A program made the position numbers and the translations under genes. 64,000 bases of DNA from Molanna angustata. Taxonomy: Eukaryota > Arthropoda > Insecta > Trichoptera > Molannidae. Below are positions 31,760 through 43,339 of the stretch, piece by piece. The notes below the pieces were generated by a model. The model ran no database searches and had not been told where the DNA came from. It worked only from the letters and a program-made list of their open reading frames with translations. The stretch's first letter is position 1; every line of letters begins with the position of its first letter. The DNA is taken from the NCBI GenBank assembly GCA_963576475.1, contig OY754979.1, positions 27,354,034-27,418,033 on the forward strand, in the 5' to 3' direction.

Positions 31760-32401
31760 GTAGTCCTTTCACCATTTACCAACGTCAATCGAAAATACAT
31801 TATTTATAATATTTGAACAAGAAAAAAAGAATATGTATTTAGTAAAAGGAAACGTAGTATGAATATTGATATAATTCATGGTATACTTTACGTTGAAAAA
31901 GTGGTAACCGTATTATATTGACATAGCAACAGGCGATAAGGATAGCTACGTCAAACTCACTCACTCAAATCACGAAGTTACACTTATCTACAAATTATTT
32001 TAATATTATTAATCTACGTGCTTACAAGATGGCCGACCAGCTGTATTGTATGTACGCCAGCGACATCAAATCTATATGAGCGTCGTGTGTAACTATACTA
32101 ACTGAAATTTTATGATAAAATCATATAAAATCATCTTGTATACACAAGAAGAAAAATACAATCGTTTGAAGAAATATACATTAGACATGCTTCGAACGAC
32201 TTAGAAAATATATAATGAAATATTTTTTTTTTTGAAAAACACGCTTATATTGAAATGAACACCACGCTTATTTTAAAATGCACTAAAAAGAAGCCAATTT
32301 TTTTACCTGGTGCTCCCGAAAATACCGAATTCAGCAAAATGATTAATAATATTTCCCCCAAAATTTTAAGCAACTAGAAAATATTCTGGTAGAAAATAAA
32401 T
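31760..32401. other. Unassigned AT-rich stretch
   Basis: No gene seen. CCACGCTTATTTTAAAATGC and a similar ACACGCTTATATTGAAATG near 32240-32280 hint at a diverged short duplication. Confidence 0.35.
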
Positions 32402-32700
32402 GTCGCAATAAATATAAATAAAATCGTAACATTAGTGACTATAAATAAAAGCGTGGAGGGCTTAATTATGTTACCGTAATCTCGTATGCGCTCCACGCTT
32501 TTATCCTGAAATGGAATAAATTACCTATAGGTTCTACAGGGTTGAGGAAACATGTCGGAATAAATATAAATAAAAAAAACATGACATTAGTGAATAAATA
32601 AAAGCGTAGAGGGCTTAATTATGCTGTCCAGAATCTCGTGAGCGCTCCACGCTTTTATCCTGAAATGGAATAAATTATCTTTAGGTTCTGCAGGGTTGAA
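32402..32700. repeat. Tandem duplication (unit about 150 bp) with a 14-bp stem hairpin
   Basis: Two adjacent units, starting GTCGCAATAAATATAAAT (32402) and GTCGGAATAAATATAAAT (32553). Each contains ATAAAAGCGTGGAG (or ...GTAGAG) and, about 37 bp on, CTCCACGCTTTTAT. The first unit's arms pair perfectly; the second has one mismatch. Each unit then reads CCTGAAATGGAATAAATTA and GGTTCTRCAGGGTTGA. Confidence 0.75.
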
Positions 32701-32920
32701 CGAACAACTGGCAAAGGACGTCTCCGCTGGGAGTATCTAGAAAAGGTGTGCGAGGACATGATGTGTACCTCCTACACAGGGCTGTGTTCAGATACAATGC
32801 TCGACGTCGGGCGTCGGATGTCCTGAAGTTGCAGATTATGGCGTTATTCACACCAATCCTACTGAACGCTTTCGAGCGGCGTTTCAATCTGAACGCAGTA
32901 TCGGGGGTTTTAAATGTCAA
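32681..32920 (-). repeat. Interspersed repeat fragment with short open frame
   Basis: The minus frame has FRLKRRSKAFSRIGVNNAI. The nucleotide block matches 9190-9235 in reverse complement. It is probably part of a dispersed retroelement; the family is not identified. Confidence 0.4.
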
Positions 32921-34525
32921 ATGACATTTATCTTACGTGTCTCTTTTTAGGTTATATTTTCATCGAAAGATAACAATTGGGCAGTGGCTGACCTTTTAAT
33001 GGAAATTTTTGAATAATATTTTTATAAATTAACCTCTTCGTGAAGACCGAGCGGAGTTGAGGAAGAGATGCATCGCTTTACTGCCAACCAATACCCAAGA
33101 TTAAAACCAAAGAAGGTTCTGCAGCTGTATTGGATAATATAAGAGATCCCTTGGAAATGGATTTTAGAAATTCATTAGGATTTCAATCCAACGTTTCTTT
33201 AAAAAAAAAGGTTCACGCGTCACTTTCTGTAACAAGCTTTATCAAGCCATTCTGAGTATTGAAATCTAAGATTCATAAAAATATTGCTCATATTTTGACT
33301 GATAAAGACGCAAGTCCAGTTTCTTTAGAGTTGAAATAATTAAATTGATTCCGCCATGAGAATTCTACTTCGCCACGATGACTGGTGACGTAAATATAAA
33401 TCTTAGAAATGACCATGTGAAAATACCCCAGAGGAAATACTAAAAGTTGATTGGTCATTACACTAATTGGATATTGATTGAGTTGCGTTCTCCATAGGCC
33501 GGTCGGTCGTTAAACTAAACATTGAAACTGTCATTACAGAAGACGCCTCAACTTCCTCTTTCTAAACACGGCTGTTTAAGTACCAAGAGCCCATCCATAT
33601 CTAAATGTCAATCTTGTTTAGTTTTTAAAATCTGTTTACATGTGGGACAGAAATGCCTTCTGAGATGTCCGAATAAACGGCGTCCCAGTGGACTTCATCA
33701 GCTGCTGCATAAACGAGCCTGTCACTATTCATTCTAGCTACATGATGTATCCAATGTTTTCTTGTGAGTCTACTCCATCAGATTATGTAACATATTTTAC
33801 TGGTTCTTCTTATAGGTATTAATTTTATTTTATTGAGCATAGACACAGGCATGAATGCCCAAATATTTATATGCATAATAGCTATAGATATTGAAAGCAG
33901 GTATAATTTGTTATGGCGGGGATACCAGTGTCTATTTAATGTTAGGTTGAATTACGGAGTTATGTGTTACGCATTCAATTTCGGAGAGTTTTCCAGTAAG
34001 GGATCTAAAGACCTTCATCACTGATATTCACAGAAGTTCGTTGATTCGTACTTAAATGTCCATATAAAATATAAATATCTAGCTATAGCGGGCTTTAGAG
34101 TAGTATATTATGATTGTTACTGCAATGTACATGTTGCCTATCCTCCTATGTCTCACTCAGATTCGTGCGATTCGTTGTGGTTTGATAAAATGAGTATTGT
34201 TAAGATCGCAACGTACTCCGAACATAAATTTGGTTATGAAAAAGTATCAAGTGGCATATACATACATTTGAAAATATAATACTTCAAATCCAGAAAAACC
34301 TTCTTTGAAATACATAGCCATTTATCAAATACATACGGATGTAGTAAAAATAAAAACAGACATGAAACGTAAAATAAAGAACGTGTAACTGCTGTAGCTG
34401 GTTATTCCCGAGAGAGACAGAAGCACGATGTAATTGAATGACCAATCAAAGCTGTGTCCTCCCGTCCGTCACGGCGACCTTTAACGTGGTCTAGTGACTT
34501 GTGACGTCACTGCCGTAGGAACACA
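32921..34525. other. Unassigned stretch
   Basis: No convincing gene. Short frames near 33522-33737 and 33833-34024 lack motifs. The 34440-34525 part is less AT-rich and contains a palindromic TGACGTCAC near 34502-34510, a CREB-like site if functional. Confidence 0.3.
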
Positions 34526-34930
34526 TCACTAGAGACCTGAATTTATTATTCGCATAATTTTTTTTAAAGGGGTGTTATTATTGTAGAAAATCGAAAAGCG
34601 GTGTTATTATTCGCGTTATTTAAAAAAAAAAACGGGTGATATTTTTGTAAAAACCGGTGACTTTGTCAACAAATTCTTATGGTCACGTTGTCTTATTTAA
34701 TTCAACTATATTTAATGCATTGGCAGTGTAGATTTCACCTGCAGAAATTCGAGTTTCAATAATTCTAGCTTTTCGGTGTGCGTTTTTTGCGAAAATGTCC
34801 CAAAAAGAGCCAAAAATCGGTGTTATTTTTCTAAAACGTGAAAATTCACGTTATTCGCGAAAAAAGTGCAAAATTCGCCAATAAACTCGTTTTTCATCGC
34901 AAACGCGAATAGGGAGTACTAATCACTAAA
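34526..34930. repeat. Possible dispersed AT-rich element
   Basis: ATCACTA occurs at about 34526 and again at 34921, bracketing a segment rich in GGTGTTATTATT and GCGAATA-type motifs. If these are target duplications, this is an insertion of about 390 bp. No coding frame. Confidence 0.3.
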
Positions 34931-35634
34931 GTAAAATACCAAACTTAAAACACCATCTGACTTATATATAGTTTTTTCCACGAAAAATAATTTTGAGGGA
35001 GATTGGAGCTCTAACAAAAAAAAATTTCAACCAAGGATCCGCTTTCAGCTAAACTCCCATACAAAACATTAATGCTAAATATGAAAAGTATCAAAACTTT
35101 AGAATTTAGAAGAATCCGGTATGATTGCCACTACATAACTCATCACACGCAAAATGGGTGGATGTGGCATTCAATGAAACAGCCAGATTGACGTCTAGTT
35201 GCCTGAAACCGTCCCCCACTAAAGAACTCTAATCCAGATTTACTTCATAATGCATACAATGGCAAGTTTATTGCCAATTAGATTCTTGAACTTTATTCTT
35301 TCCTTTGAAATTTTGATATTCATTTCAATATACGTAGTAGAAATAAAATTGCGAATCCAAAAATGAAATTGAATAAATACAGAGAACTACGTGGTTTTTT
35401 TATAAAAATTAAATAAGCAAAAATACAGAAGCTTCGAAAAGAAAAAAAAATTGCGCTTATGCCAATCACCGACCAACAAAAACACGCTGTTCCACAAATT
35501 CTCTTGTTTATGTAACGTCATCTCAGACATATCTAGCGGTATAAAATTTGCCAAGGAATCACAAAATCATAAAATTTATTCTGGAAAATAACGACGATTT
35601 ATAATTACTGTAAATTCAAATTTTGAAAATTGCC
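34931..35634. other. Unassigned AT-rich stretch
   Basis: Nothing recognised. Confidence 0.35.
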
Positions 35635-35800
35635 GGTCTTCGTGGCCCCATAAATTAGATATCTTGATTCCTGAGCCAGTCACGGGTTTGTTTTCCTGGT
35701 GGAGACACAATTCTGTGAGACAATATCATAAATCTCTAATGTGCAGATGCTTGTGAAATTAACATTTAACAAAATACTTGTAAGTCATCAGAAGGGCAGA
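35635..35800 (+). mobile_element. tRNA-derived SINE (family 1), decayed
   Basis: Starts CCGGTCTTCGTGGCCCC. It has a ruined B box near CACGGGTTTGTTTTCCTGGT, then GTGGAGACACAATTCTGTGA and a CTTGTAAGTCATC end resembling the other copies. Confidence 0.5.
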
Positions 35801-36604
35801 TGAAATGAAAGAAAAAAATGAATATGCATATTCGCAACACTGCATTGTAAACAATATTTGAAGAAATTTTCATTAAGCGATTGACGCAATAAATTGTTTT
35901 TTTTTTCTGGAATATCTAAAAAATAAAAACGTGGTACGGAATATTTGTGCCCGTTACATTATAAATATTTACATGCGTCTTTAAAATGATATCAAAATAA
36001 ACAAAATAAACAAAATAATATTTTGTCTACGCTAGAATAAAATGAAACGAAAGATCAGAACGTGATATGTAAGGTCAAGCTGATACAACTCACTGACCGC
36101 GATACCTTCGTATATAATAAAGACTATAATCTAGAACACAGGATGGTGATAAAAAATAACGTTAGTAAACATCTCTATATTTATCAAAATGAGAACAATT
36201 ACAAATATTACTCAACTGGTGATAAAAAAAATCAGCCATGTGTAACCCGAAGCAGCTATTGGTGACCTGCAATGAATAGAACTAGTAGGAGTACTACTAG
36301 GATTTGTCGATATCCAACATTGGAAATTATCTGGCATAACTATTATAATGATAATCAACTCTACAATATATTTGACAGCGACCAGTGGAATACTCATAAT
36401 GAAACCTCACCTTTTCAAGAAATTGTTAAAATCAAGGAAAAATTATCTGGAACCATAATATCATAATTTAGTGTAAAGCATATGAGATCCATACTAAGAT
36501 GTCTATATTGGAATTTTAATTCAATAAAACTGAAAAAAATCATAACTTTTGAAAACAGCGTAGATTATTTATGAAAAATTAAACAAAATATTACAAAAAA
36601 AGTA

Positions 36605-36610
36605 TTTATT
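36605..36610 (-). terminator. Poly(A) signal of the CCDC59-like gene
   Basis: AATAAA on the minus strand about 85 bp beyond the stop codon at 36694, the expected spacing for an insect 3' end. Confidence 0.6.
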
Positions 36611-36693
36611 GAGATAATGAAAAGTATTTAAATCGTCAAATGAGTAAATGCATCATATATTATTCGATCGAATATTATTCGCCTTTTTTTCGC

Positions 36694-37551
36694 TTAAATG
36701 GTTTTTTGAATGGTATCCAATAACATCTGCATTCTGTCTTTCATAAACGGCTGTCCCGTCTTCGTCTTTCTACTGAGTTTCTTAAATTTCTCTGCTTTCT
36801 TCGTCTTGTACTTGGCCAACGCCTCTTCTCGCTCTTTGGCCGCCTTCTGCGTCGCTTCCTTCTTTGCGATCTTCTCTTCTTTCAATTTTTGCATCTTTTG
36901 TTTCACCATCAAAAAAGGCTGGATTTTACCTTTCTTGTCGAGTCGGTCTTCTTGCACGTGGTGTTTTTTCGAATTGATTTTTTGTTTGACCTTTTCCAAT
37001 CTGTCGGGGTGCAACACGTAGTGAACCCTGTCGACTTCGTCGGCACTCTTGATGGCGTCTTTGTCGCTTTCGTCTCCTTCGTCGTCAGAATCATCATCAA
37101 TGTTAGGCATTTCGTCGAAATTGAACGGTTTATATTTACCGGCCATCGGATCCTTTTTAACTTCTTTATAGTATTTTTTCAATACGTCTTTGCGTCGTTG
37201 ATTTTCCCATTTTTCTAGTTTATACTTGTTACTGTACTTCTTGAGCCTGTAAGTTTTCTTATCGAAAGGTTTGCCACTTTTATCGGAGTTTTCCTTGTCG
37301 ATTCTTCCTTCTTGGACTCTATGTAATTTTTTGTCCACATTATGGCCGCCAAACTTGGACTTGATGAACCCTTTTTTAGAATTGTTGTCTTCAGATCCAC
37401 GAAGTTCCTCGGTATTCTTATTTTTGCTTTGCCAGTGTTTTTTGAAGCTTGATTTTTTATCAGACTTGTGTTTAGAGAATCCTTGTTTCCGTCGTTCGTT
37501 GGACATCGCGGATCCGTTTTTGACGAAGAAAGGGTCCTGTTTCAGCGACAT
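36694..37551 (-). CDS. Ccdc59: CCDC59/TAP26 (FYV7-like) pre-rRNA processing protein
   Basis: A single open frame of 285 residues, very rich in Lys and Glu, as expected for a nucleolar ribosome-biogenesis factor. The C-terminal part (about residues 210-285) is a predicted charged coiled coil, KEREEALAKYKTKKAEKFKK, followed by LSRKTKTGQPFMKDRM and LLDTIQKTI. This closely follows the vertebrate CCDC59/TAP26 ending (KTKKGQPNL..QMEYLLQKIQ). Residues 100-155 (RLKKYSNKYKLEKWENQRRK, KYKPFNFDEMPN) and an acidic DDDSDDEGDESD stretch near 155-166 separate two basic regions. The family is linked to 18S rRNA maturation in yeast (Fyv7) and to TTF-1 association in mammals. The Met at 37551 is the first in frame, with an in-frame second Met at residue 16. 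No intron is evident. The identification rests on the C-terminal match and composition. Confidence 0.8.
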   Translation of the reverse strand: MSLKQDPFFVKNGSAMSNERRKQGFSKHKSDKKSSFKKHWQSKNKNTEELRGSEDNNSKKGFIKSKFGGHNVDKKLHRVQEGRIDKENSDKSGKPFDKKTYRLKKYSNKYKLEKWENQRRKDVLKKYYKEVKKDPMAGKYKPFNFDEMPNIDDDSDDEGDESDKDAIKSADEVDRVHYVLHPDRLEKVKQKINSKKHHVQEDRLDKKGKIQPFLMVKQKMQKLKEEKIAKKEATQKAAKEREEALAKYKTKKAEKFKKLSRKTKTGQPFMKDRMQMLLDTIQKTI

Positions 37552-37561
37552 GTTGTGGCTT

Positions 37562-38875
37562 CAATTGATATGACAAAGCACTAAACAGCAACCTACAACA
37601 ATGAAAGAGCGTGTTTTTGTATTTATATCTAAGAAATTTGAGAGGCCCAAAACAAATGCTTTAAGTTTGAAACTTAATGAAAACTTTTAAATGCTGGCGG
37701 ATATTTTAAATGCTGTTTATTTAATAAATACAAACGGTATTTATTATTAATAAAACACGCTATTTCATTTGTCAACTAGCTACATAATTAGAATTCAACA
37801 TGAACGCATAATAATTTGATTAATTATGTTTCAACTGAGACGAAGCAATATTTATTTTGAAAAACCTACAGTGACCTGGAACCGGCTTACACGCGTGATC
37901 ACATTATACCATTGCACAACGTTCACCAATTGTGGCTTCAATTGAGCTGATTAAAAATTTAAAGTTTATATTTACATAAATAATTACAGAAGTTCAACCA
38001 AATACTGATTGAGCATAATTCTTCAAGTTAATGTGTCAAGTAGGAATTACCAAGTATTGATGATACGAAATACGGACGTGTGAAACGAAATATCACAAAA
38101 AAATATTATACAATAAACAATAAAATACGACTATGTTCGGGATTCACAATGAAATTATCGTCAACACACGTGAGGTCACTGTCCGAGATCAATAGAATTC
38201 ATAATATATTGACAATCATCTAATTAACCATAAAATAATGAACTATAACGATTACGTATCTACGATCATATAGTATAAAATAAGCAGTAGCGCGTAACAC
38301 CTCTACATAATATATTATTTCCACTTGACATAATTATATAACAGATATTATTGATAATTTTGGAGTTCACTTTGTGGCATATTACAACAATTTTATTTAT
38401 TCTACTGGTTTCGAAATGATCGCTGTCATCCGTGGAGCGACACAAATATGCATTTTTTGCATATCATGATACCTAGTAACTTTTAAAAAGCAAATAAACT
38501 GCGAAAATATGGCATATAATTTGTTCCAACATATTTCTAGGCATAACGGCTTAAATTTGAGGCTCTATTCATTATGCGATGCCATTTGTCAATGAGACCG
38601 CCAACGTAAAAATTATATATACAGAAATATTCAAATAACTTCAAATGCAGATCAAAATTTATAAAGAGAATGGGAGGGACAGACAGACACAAGAAATGTT
38701 CTCATCCAAATTCTGAGTACATCCCAACATAATATACAGTTGGAGTTTTTTTTATTTTATTTCAAAGTTGGAAATTGCTAGCAGATTCTAGACTCTCACG
38801 CTTTATCGTCTATATTATCTCTTAAGAGGACATATAACGCTAAACTTAGTGACTGAAAACATGATATATTAAAAC
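37562..38875. other. Upstream flank of the CCDC59-like gene, no other gene seen
   Basis: Holds the presumed promoter and 5' untranslated region of the minus-strand gene (37552-37700). The rest is AT-rich. A short piece near 37905-37935 (GCACAACGTTCACCAATTGTGG) matches part of the 369-bp MITE family. Confidence 0.4.
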
Positions 38876-39312
38876 CGCCCAATGCACTATGAAGTTACGC
38901 GTTAGTAAGGGTAAATATCGCGTGAGTTAAAAAAGGTTTATACGTGATTTAAAATATCGGAAACCCCAAATTTGTTGATTTTTTTGCATTTTTAGAAAAA
39001 ACCTTAGTTGAAATGAAAAAACTTTATCGGTCATACACTTTGATTTTATGCACTCTTTAAGCGTATAAAAGATTTATTTCTCTACGACACGTGCTTATGG
39101 AGTAATTTAACAAAAATGCTGTAATAAATGATATTTTTAATCATTTATTTATGGGAATTTAGGCTGAATTTTAAAATTGTGTCAAGAACATTCACTAGAG
39201 AAATGTTGAAAAGACTTATAGTATTTTTTATAGAAACACACTGTTTTAACATATTTGAGGGATTTGATTTGAAATTGAGGTGTTTAGGTTTATATGGCCC
39301 CTTAATATACGC
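38876..39312 (+). repeat. Interspersed repeat, copy 2
   Basis: Matches 24507-24860 in reverse complement. Shared blocks are CACTAGAGAAATGTTGAAAA, GCTGAATTTTAAAATTGTGT, TTGATTTTATGCA and GTTTAGGTTTATATGGCCCC. Longer and better preserved than copy 1. Open frames here are chance. Confidence 0.6.
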
Positions 39313-39769
39313 TATATAAAGAGAAATAAATTCTCTTGTCCAAATCGACAGTTTGATTATTAAATTTTGTAAATTAGTTATTCGTATATTTATTTAAGTA
39401 CTTACGAGAGAAAATGTGGTCAAAGGACACTAAAAGGTTAAACATTATTTCACATATCTAGATAATCTATTTGTTTGTACTTGAAAAGGCAAATATTCAG
39501 ATGTTTGCTTCAAAAAACAGCGCAGATCTGTGAACGTGTGGCGATATTGTTGACACAAGTGAAAAATCTAAACCAAATTATAATTACAGACTAACGAAAG
39601 CTTGTGAAGATACCATATTGAATTTGAATGCTATTAACTGTCGTTATGTGAAAAAAACACTAGTAAAACAATTATCAATGAGAATTCCTTTCGCTGAAAA
39701 CCTAATATACAAGATCAGTTAAACATCCAGCGCAGTAAAGATATTTGATAAAGCGAGCAATTATTATAA

Positions 39770-40105
39770 TATGCCATGGAATAGCGTCCGTTGACGTCGT
39801 CTAACGTCCGGTTCAGGAACGAAAAATCGGGAGCACCTGTTCCCAATTACCTCTCATTGTCATTTCCCAATACTTTATTTGCTATGAAATATTTTAATTT
39901 TTAAATTAATTCTTATCATTTTTAAAATTATTACATATAAAAGATATGTATCTTTTCGTTGATTTTCGTTTTCATTCTTTTGTTGATTCACATACATAAT
40001 TTTGTCATACTTCGTAATCTGGTTGGTTGGAAGAAATCGCTTAATAGTAAAAAGCCCGCCAGTGTGCAATGTATTTGTTTATATTATGTACAAAAAGATA
40101 AATAA
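39770..40105 (+). mobile_element. LINE C-terminus and 3' tail, second copy
   Basis: Starts ATGGAATAGCGTCCGTTGACG and continues with CGTCGTCTAACGTCCGG, parallel to 5915-5950. The 3' part CTTCGTAATCTGGTTGG, AAAAAGCCCGCCAGTGTGC and AAGATAAATAAAT matches 6160-6265. Internal sequence is more diverged and AT-inserted. Confidence 0.65.
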
Positions 40106-40109
40106 ATAT

Positions 40110-40475
40110 CATGGATTAAATTTTTTTAAATTGTACATAAACTCGGTGCTTATTCGTACTTACGAATTATTAACAAAGAAACATTAAAACCTTGTTCAAA
40201 GATCAATTTATATAATAAGGTATGTGAAAAATACCAATAATACTATATTTAGGTTATGTAGTTAAATATTATTACGAACGTTAGTCAAAGATTTTTCACA
40301 CGCTTCAGTTTCGCGCAAATTTATCTCGGCACTTGGCGAAAATTTATTTTGGAATAAAAATAATCGCAAATCTCCATCTTAGCAGGTAATAATATATATG
40401 TAGCAAGAAGCACTAGTAGCTGCGTGGAGACTGCTGGGAAATGTACAAAAATAAATACTGGAACGGCATCAACGT
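40110..40475. other. Unassigned stretch
   Basis: No feature recognised. Confidence 0.35.
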
Positions 40476-40862
40476 TTGATTTATGATTGTATAGCACGAA
40501 GGGAGGAATGGGAAATACTCACTGTGACTCGCAAAATACGACAAATAAAGCACCTTTCACATTTTGAAAGCAGGTATTTGATGAAAACCAATTCTGGTAT
40601 TGCACAAGGAAATCATCAGCAATATGTTTACAATAAGGTGCTGAGCTTAGTGTCAGGCAATGAACGATTTCTGATACGAGGACTCAAAAAGAACGCGGAG
40701 CCCGGTTATTTTCAAACACCAAGCAATACCAATAATGACATTATGCAGGATTTAGGAAACCAACTAACAGAATGTGCAATGAATACAACAAAACCTTCCC
40801 AGACACGCACATCTTCTCCAAATCATACGCAGCATTCAAACATGAAATACAACACATTCTAA
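40476..40862 (+). CDS. Unrecognised open frame, 128 residues
   Basis: Open from ATG to TAA with protein-like composition and no low-complexity bias: IKHLSHFESRYLMKTNSGI, then QGNHQQYVYNKVLSLVSGNE, then a Thr/Asn/Ser-rich tail ending NMKYNTF. The neighbourhood is intergenic repeat. I see no known domain, start context or splice structure that proves expression. It may be a transposon-derived fragment, a lone exon or a chance frame. Confidence 0.25.
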   Translation: MIYDCIARREEWEILTVTRKIRQIKHLSHFESRYLMKTNSGIAQGNHQQYVYNKVLSLVSGNERFLIRGLKKNAEPGYFQTPSNTNNDIMQDLGNQLTECAMNTTKPSQTRTSSPNHTQHSNMKYNTF

Positions 40863-41227
40863 AATCATCACCACAACACGCGATGACATAATACACATAC
40901 ACAACTTGTACTTTTAAATTATGGCTTCTTAATTTTTAATTTCAATATTTAAATATTCTTATGTTTTTATATAATTATTGTTTTTTTTGCAACAAATTAA
41001 AACAAAAAGCACTCGTATAAATTCAGTGTCAGCTCCTGACACGCTTAACGTCTGCTAAATTGTACGTGTGAAAGATTCTTTACGGATCGATAGGCCAAGA
41101 TAATGATTTCACAAACTGTCAAGAGTGAGAAAACTGGGTTATGTCGTACTTACACGTTGAAGTACAGACATCAAAGGCCTGAATGAGATTCTTAAATGTC
41201 ACACAGTTTTTGCGTCGAATTGAAGCG

Positions 41228-41914
41228 TGTGGAAGACCACATCTCGAAATTTCTTTCGAGCGCGCGCCTAGCGACGGCAAGTACATTTGTTTATCGCTAG
41301 GCCGAGTTCATCGCCCGCAACGTCAAACAAGTGACAATACTCCTCAACTGGGTATGACACTTCAAATCAATAAGTCTAGAAAGTTCGAGGACATTGAACT
41401 TGCTACCCCCAGCGCAGCACTATTTAAGGGAGTCTACACCTCTACACGTTGTCACTTCATTTCCGTATTTCCGTCACTTCGATTCGTCACATCACGCCGC
41501 CGTTCTCGACCACGCCGTCTCGCCGACACTTCGTCTCTCGACCACCGGTCATCTCTCGACCTCGCGAGCACGATGGTACTTCACCATGCGAAGATTCGGA
41601 CACTTCGAACACACCCGCTAACTCGCTCGTTATACCTACTCATCGTGAGAAAGTTCCTTTGTAAGTTATTTCATCAATTGTAAATTTACCTTTAAGCCAA
41701 CTATTAATTGTGATCAATATACTCATTGTTACTTTTGACCATTCTTTCTTCTTCTCTCTCAACCACTGCCCTTGTGTTCTTATTTCAAATCATATCCACT
41801 TGGGATATAGTAAACTCTCTTTACTGGTAACCCCTCTGGTTACCACATATATTTAATAGTAACCACTCTGGTTACTAACTACTTTCGATTGGTAACCCCT
41901 CCGGTTACCAATCA
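41228..41914 (+). repeat. 5' LTR of the nonautonomous element
   Basis: Begins TGTGGAAGACCACATCTCG and ends GTTACCAATCA. A TATA-like TATTTAAGGG lies at 41421-41430. The following C-rich stretch (TCGACCACGCCGTCTCGCC) presumably is the R/U5 leader. Near the end are three hairpins built from GTAACC/GGTTAC. Confidence 0.85.
41826..41912 (+). repeat. Three consecutive hairpins in the LTR
   Basis: GGTAACCCCTCTGGTTACC (41826-41844), AGTAACCACTCTGGTTACT (41858-41876) and ATTGGTAACCCCTCCGGTTA plus CCAAT (41888-41912) are successive inverted repeats with 5-bp loops. The second has changes on both arms that keep the pairing. Confidence 0.75.
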
Positions 41915-41921
41915 GCTTTAT

Positions 41922-41940
41922 TGGTGACCCTGTAACGTGA
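41922..41940 (+). promoter_or_regulatory. Primer binding site (tRNA-Trp-like)
   Basis: TGGTGACCCTGTAACGTGA; the first nine bases match the complement of the tRNA-Trp 3' end and the rest is imperfect. Confidence 0.55.
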
Positions 41941-43339
41941 ATATGAACACAATCGTTACCAAACAGCTAAACAGCTAAGCTACACAGCTACTGGTATTTA
42001 CAAAACATCGGTATTTATCTAGTACCGGCCCGTGGCCGAAAAACGATAAATATGCATTCACAACAGTGGTATTTTTTCCTTACAATAACATTAAACAACA
42101 CTTACCGATTTTCCTCAGATCACTCCTTTTCTTTTCCTAGTTTAGAAAAAGAACGAATTGGTTTTTGAATCTCTCACGATGGGTACACTACACTACACCC
42201 GCGAAACAATCGCGCTTAATTCTATGCAATCGCGTTTAAAAATCACCCGCGCTTCTCGGTTTTTAGTTATTCTTTGTCATAAATGTTGCATTCAAATAAC
42301 ACATGCATAGTACACATTCATTTTATTCTGAGATTGTAAACAAAGGTATATATTGGTACCCACTTTATAATTTCACATAAACAAACACTGTTAATTTTTT
42401 TTCTGTACGGCACTGCTTGAAGTAAAAAAAAAAGAAATACTCCGACAAACGCGAAATAAACAAAACCGCACTTCCGAATTTATTAATATTCTTTTCACAT
42501 TAATCACGGAACTAAATTTTATTTTTCACATACTTCGCGCTATAAAATTCACACGCACAACAATAATACTGAAGTGACAAAACTTAATAATTTTATATTT
42601 TACATACAGATTTACGCGTGATACAGAACATTTAATTGAACTAGATATATAAATTTCACTGTTAAAACAAATATCGATGGAAAGTTTTCGGTTTTAAACG
42701 ATAAAACTTCAATTTTGTTATTTTTAATATGTAAACAACGCGAACACAGCTCGTGACTAATCTATCTTAATTTCAACTAGCGGTAGAAAAATAAAGTTTT
42801 CAATAAACACCATCTACCGAGCGACAATCTAAGTTTTTGCTAACAAGATATTTACGTACGTTATTTAAATTCATTGCAATCAGAAATATATTTTTATATC
42901 AAAAGAGCTCGCAAATAATTAATTAAATTATCACTATTTAATATATCAAATAGGTACTAATTTCGTGAAATACTTAACTTAACTATTTCATACTTTGTAA
43001 TTTTGCTTTAAATACCTTTTATACTTTGAAACTTGCAAAGCATTTTTGTACTTAGACACATTTCAATATTTACCTATTACAAATAGAATATTTTAAACAT
43101 TTTTGGACTTTGCTGAAATTCATATTATTTTTTTGTTGCATTGTATACCTAATTAGATACTTAAATTTATCTTCACTTCTAAAATATATTGTAATCAACT
43201 TAATTATTATTAACAAATACTTATCATTGTACCTACATATTATATTTTTGCAACATGCAACCAACATTATTTTATATATTCGCTTGCTACAATTGTAACT
43301 GTTTATATTTTGAGAATTTAAAATTTACAACTGTCAACT

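Noticed and set aside
34500..34512. CREB-type regulatory site TGACGTCAC
   Set aside because: A single palindromic octamer in 64 kb can occur by chance and no gene starts nearby.
36710..37573. Plus-strand hydrophobic frames opposite the CCDC59-like gene
   Set aside because: They are mirror images of Lys/Glu-rich codons (TTC/TTT); the minus frame has the family match.
41183..41683. 166-residue frame repeated at 44368-44877
   Set aside because: Both lie in the LTRs; the duplication reflects the two LTRs and not a gene pair.
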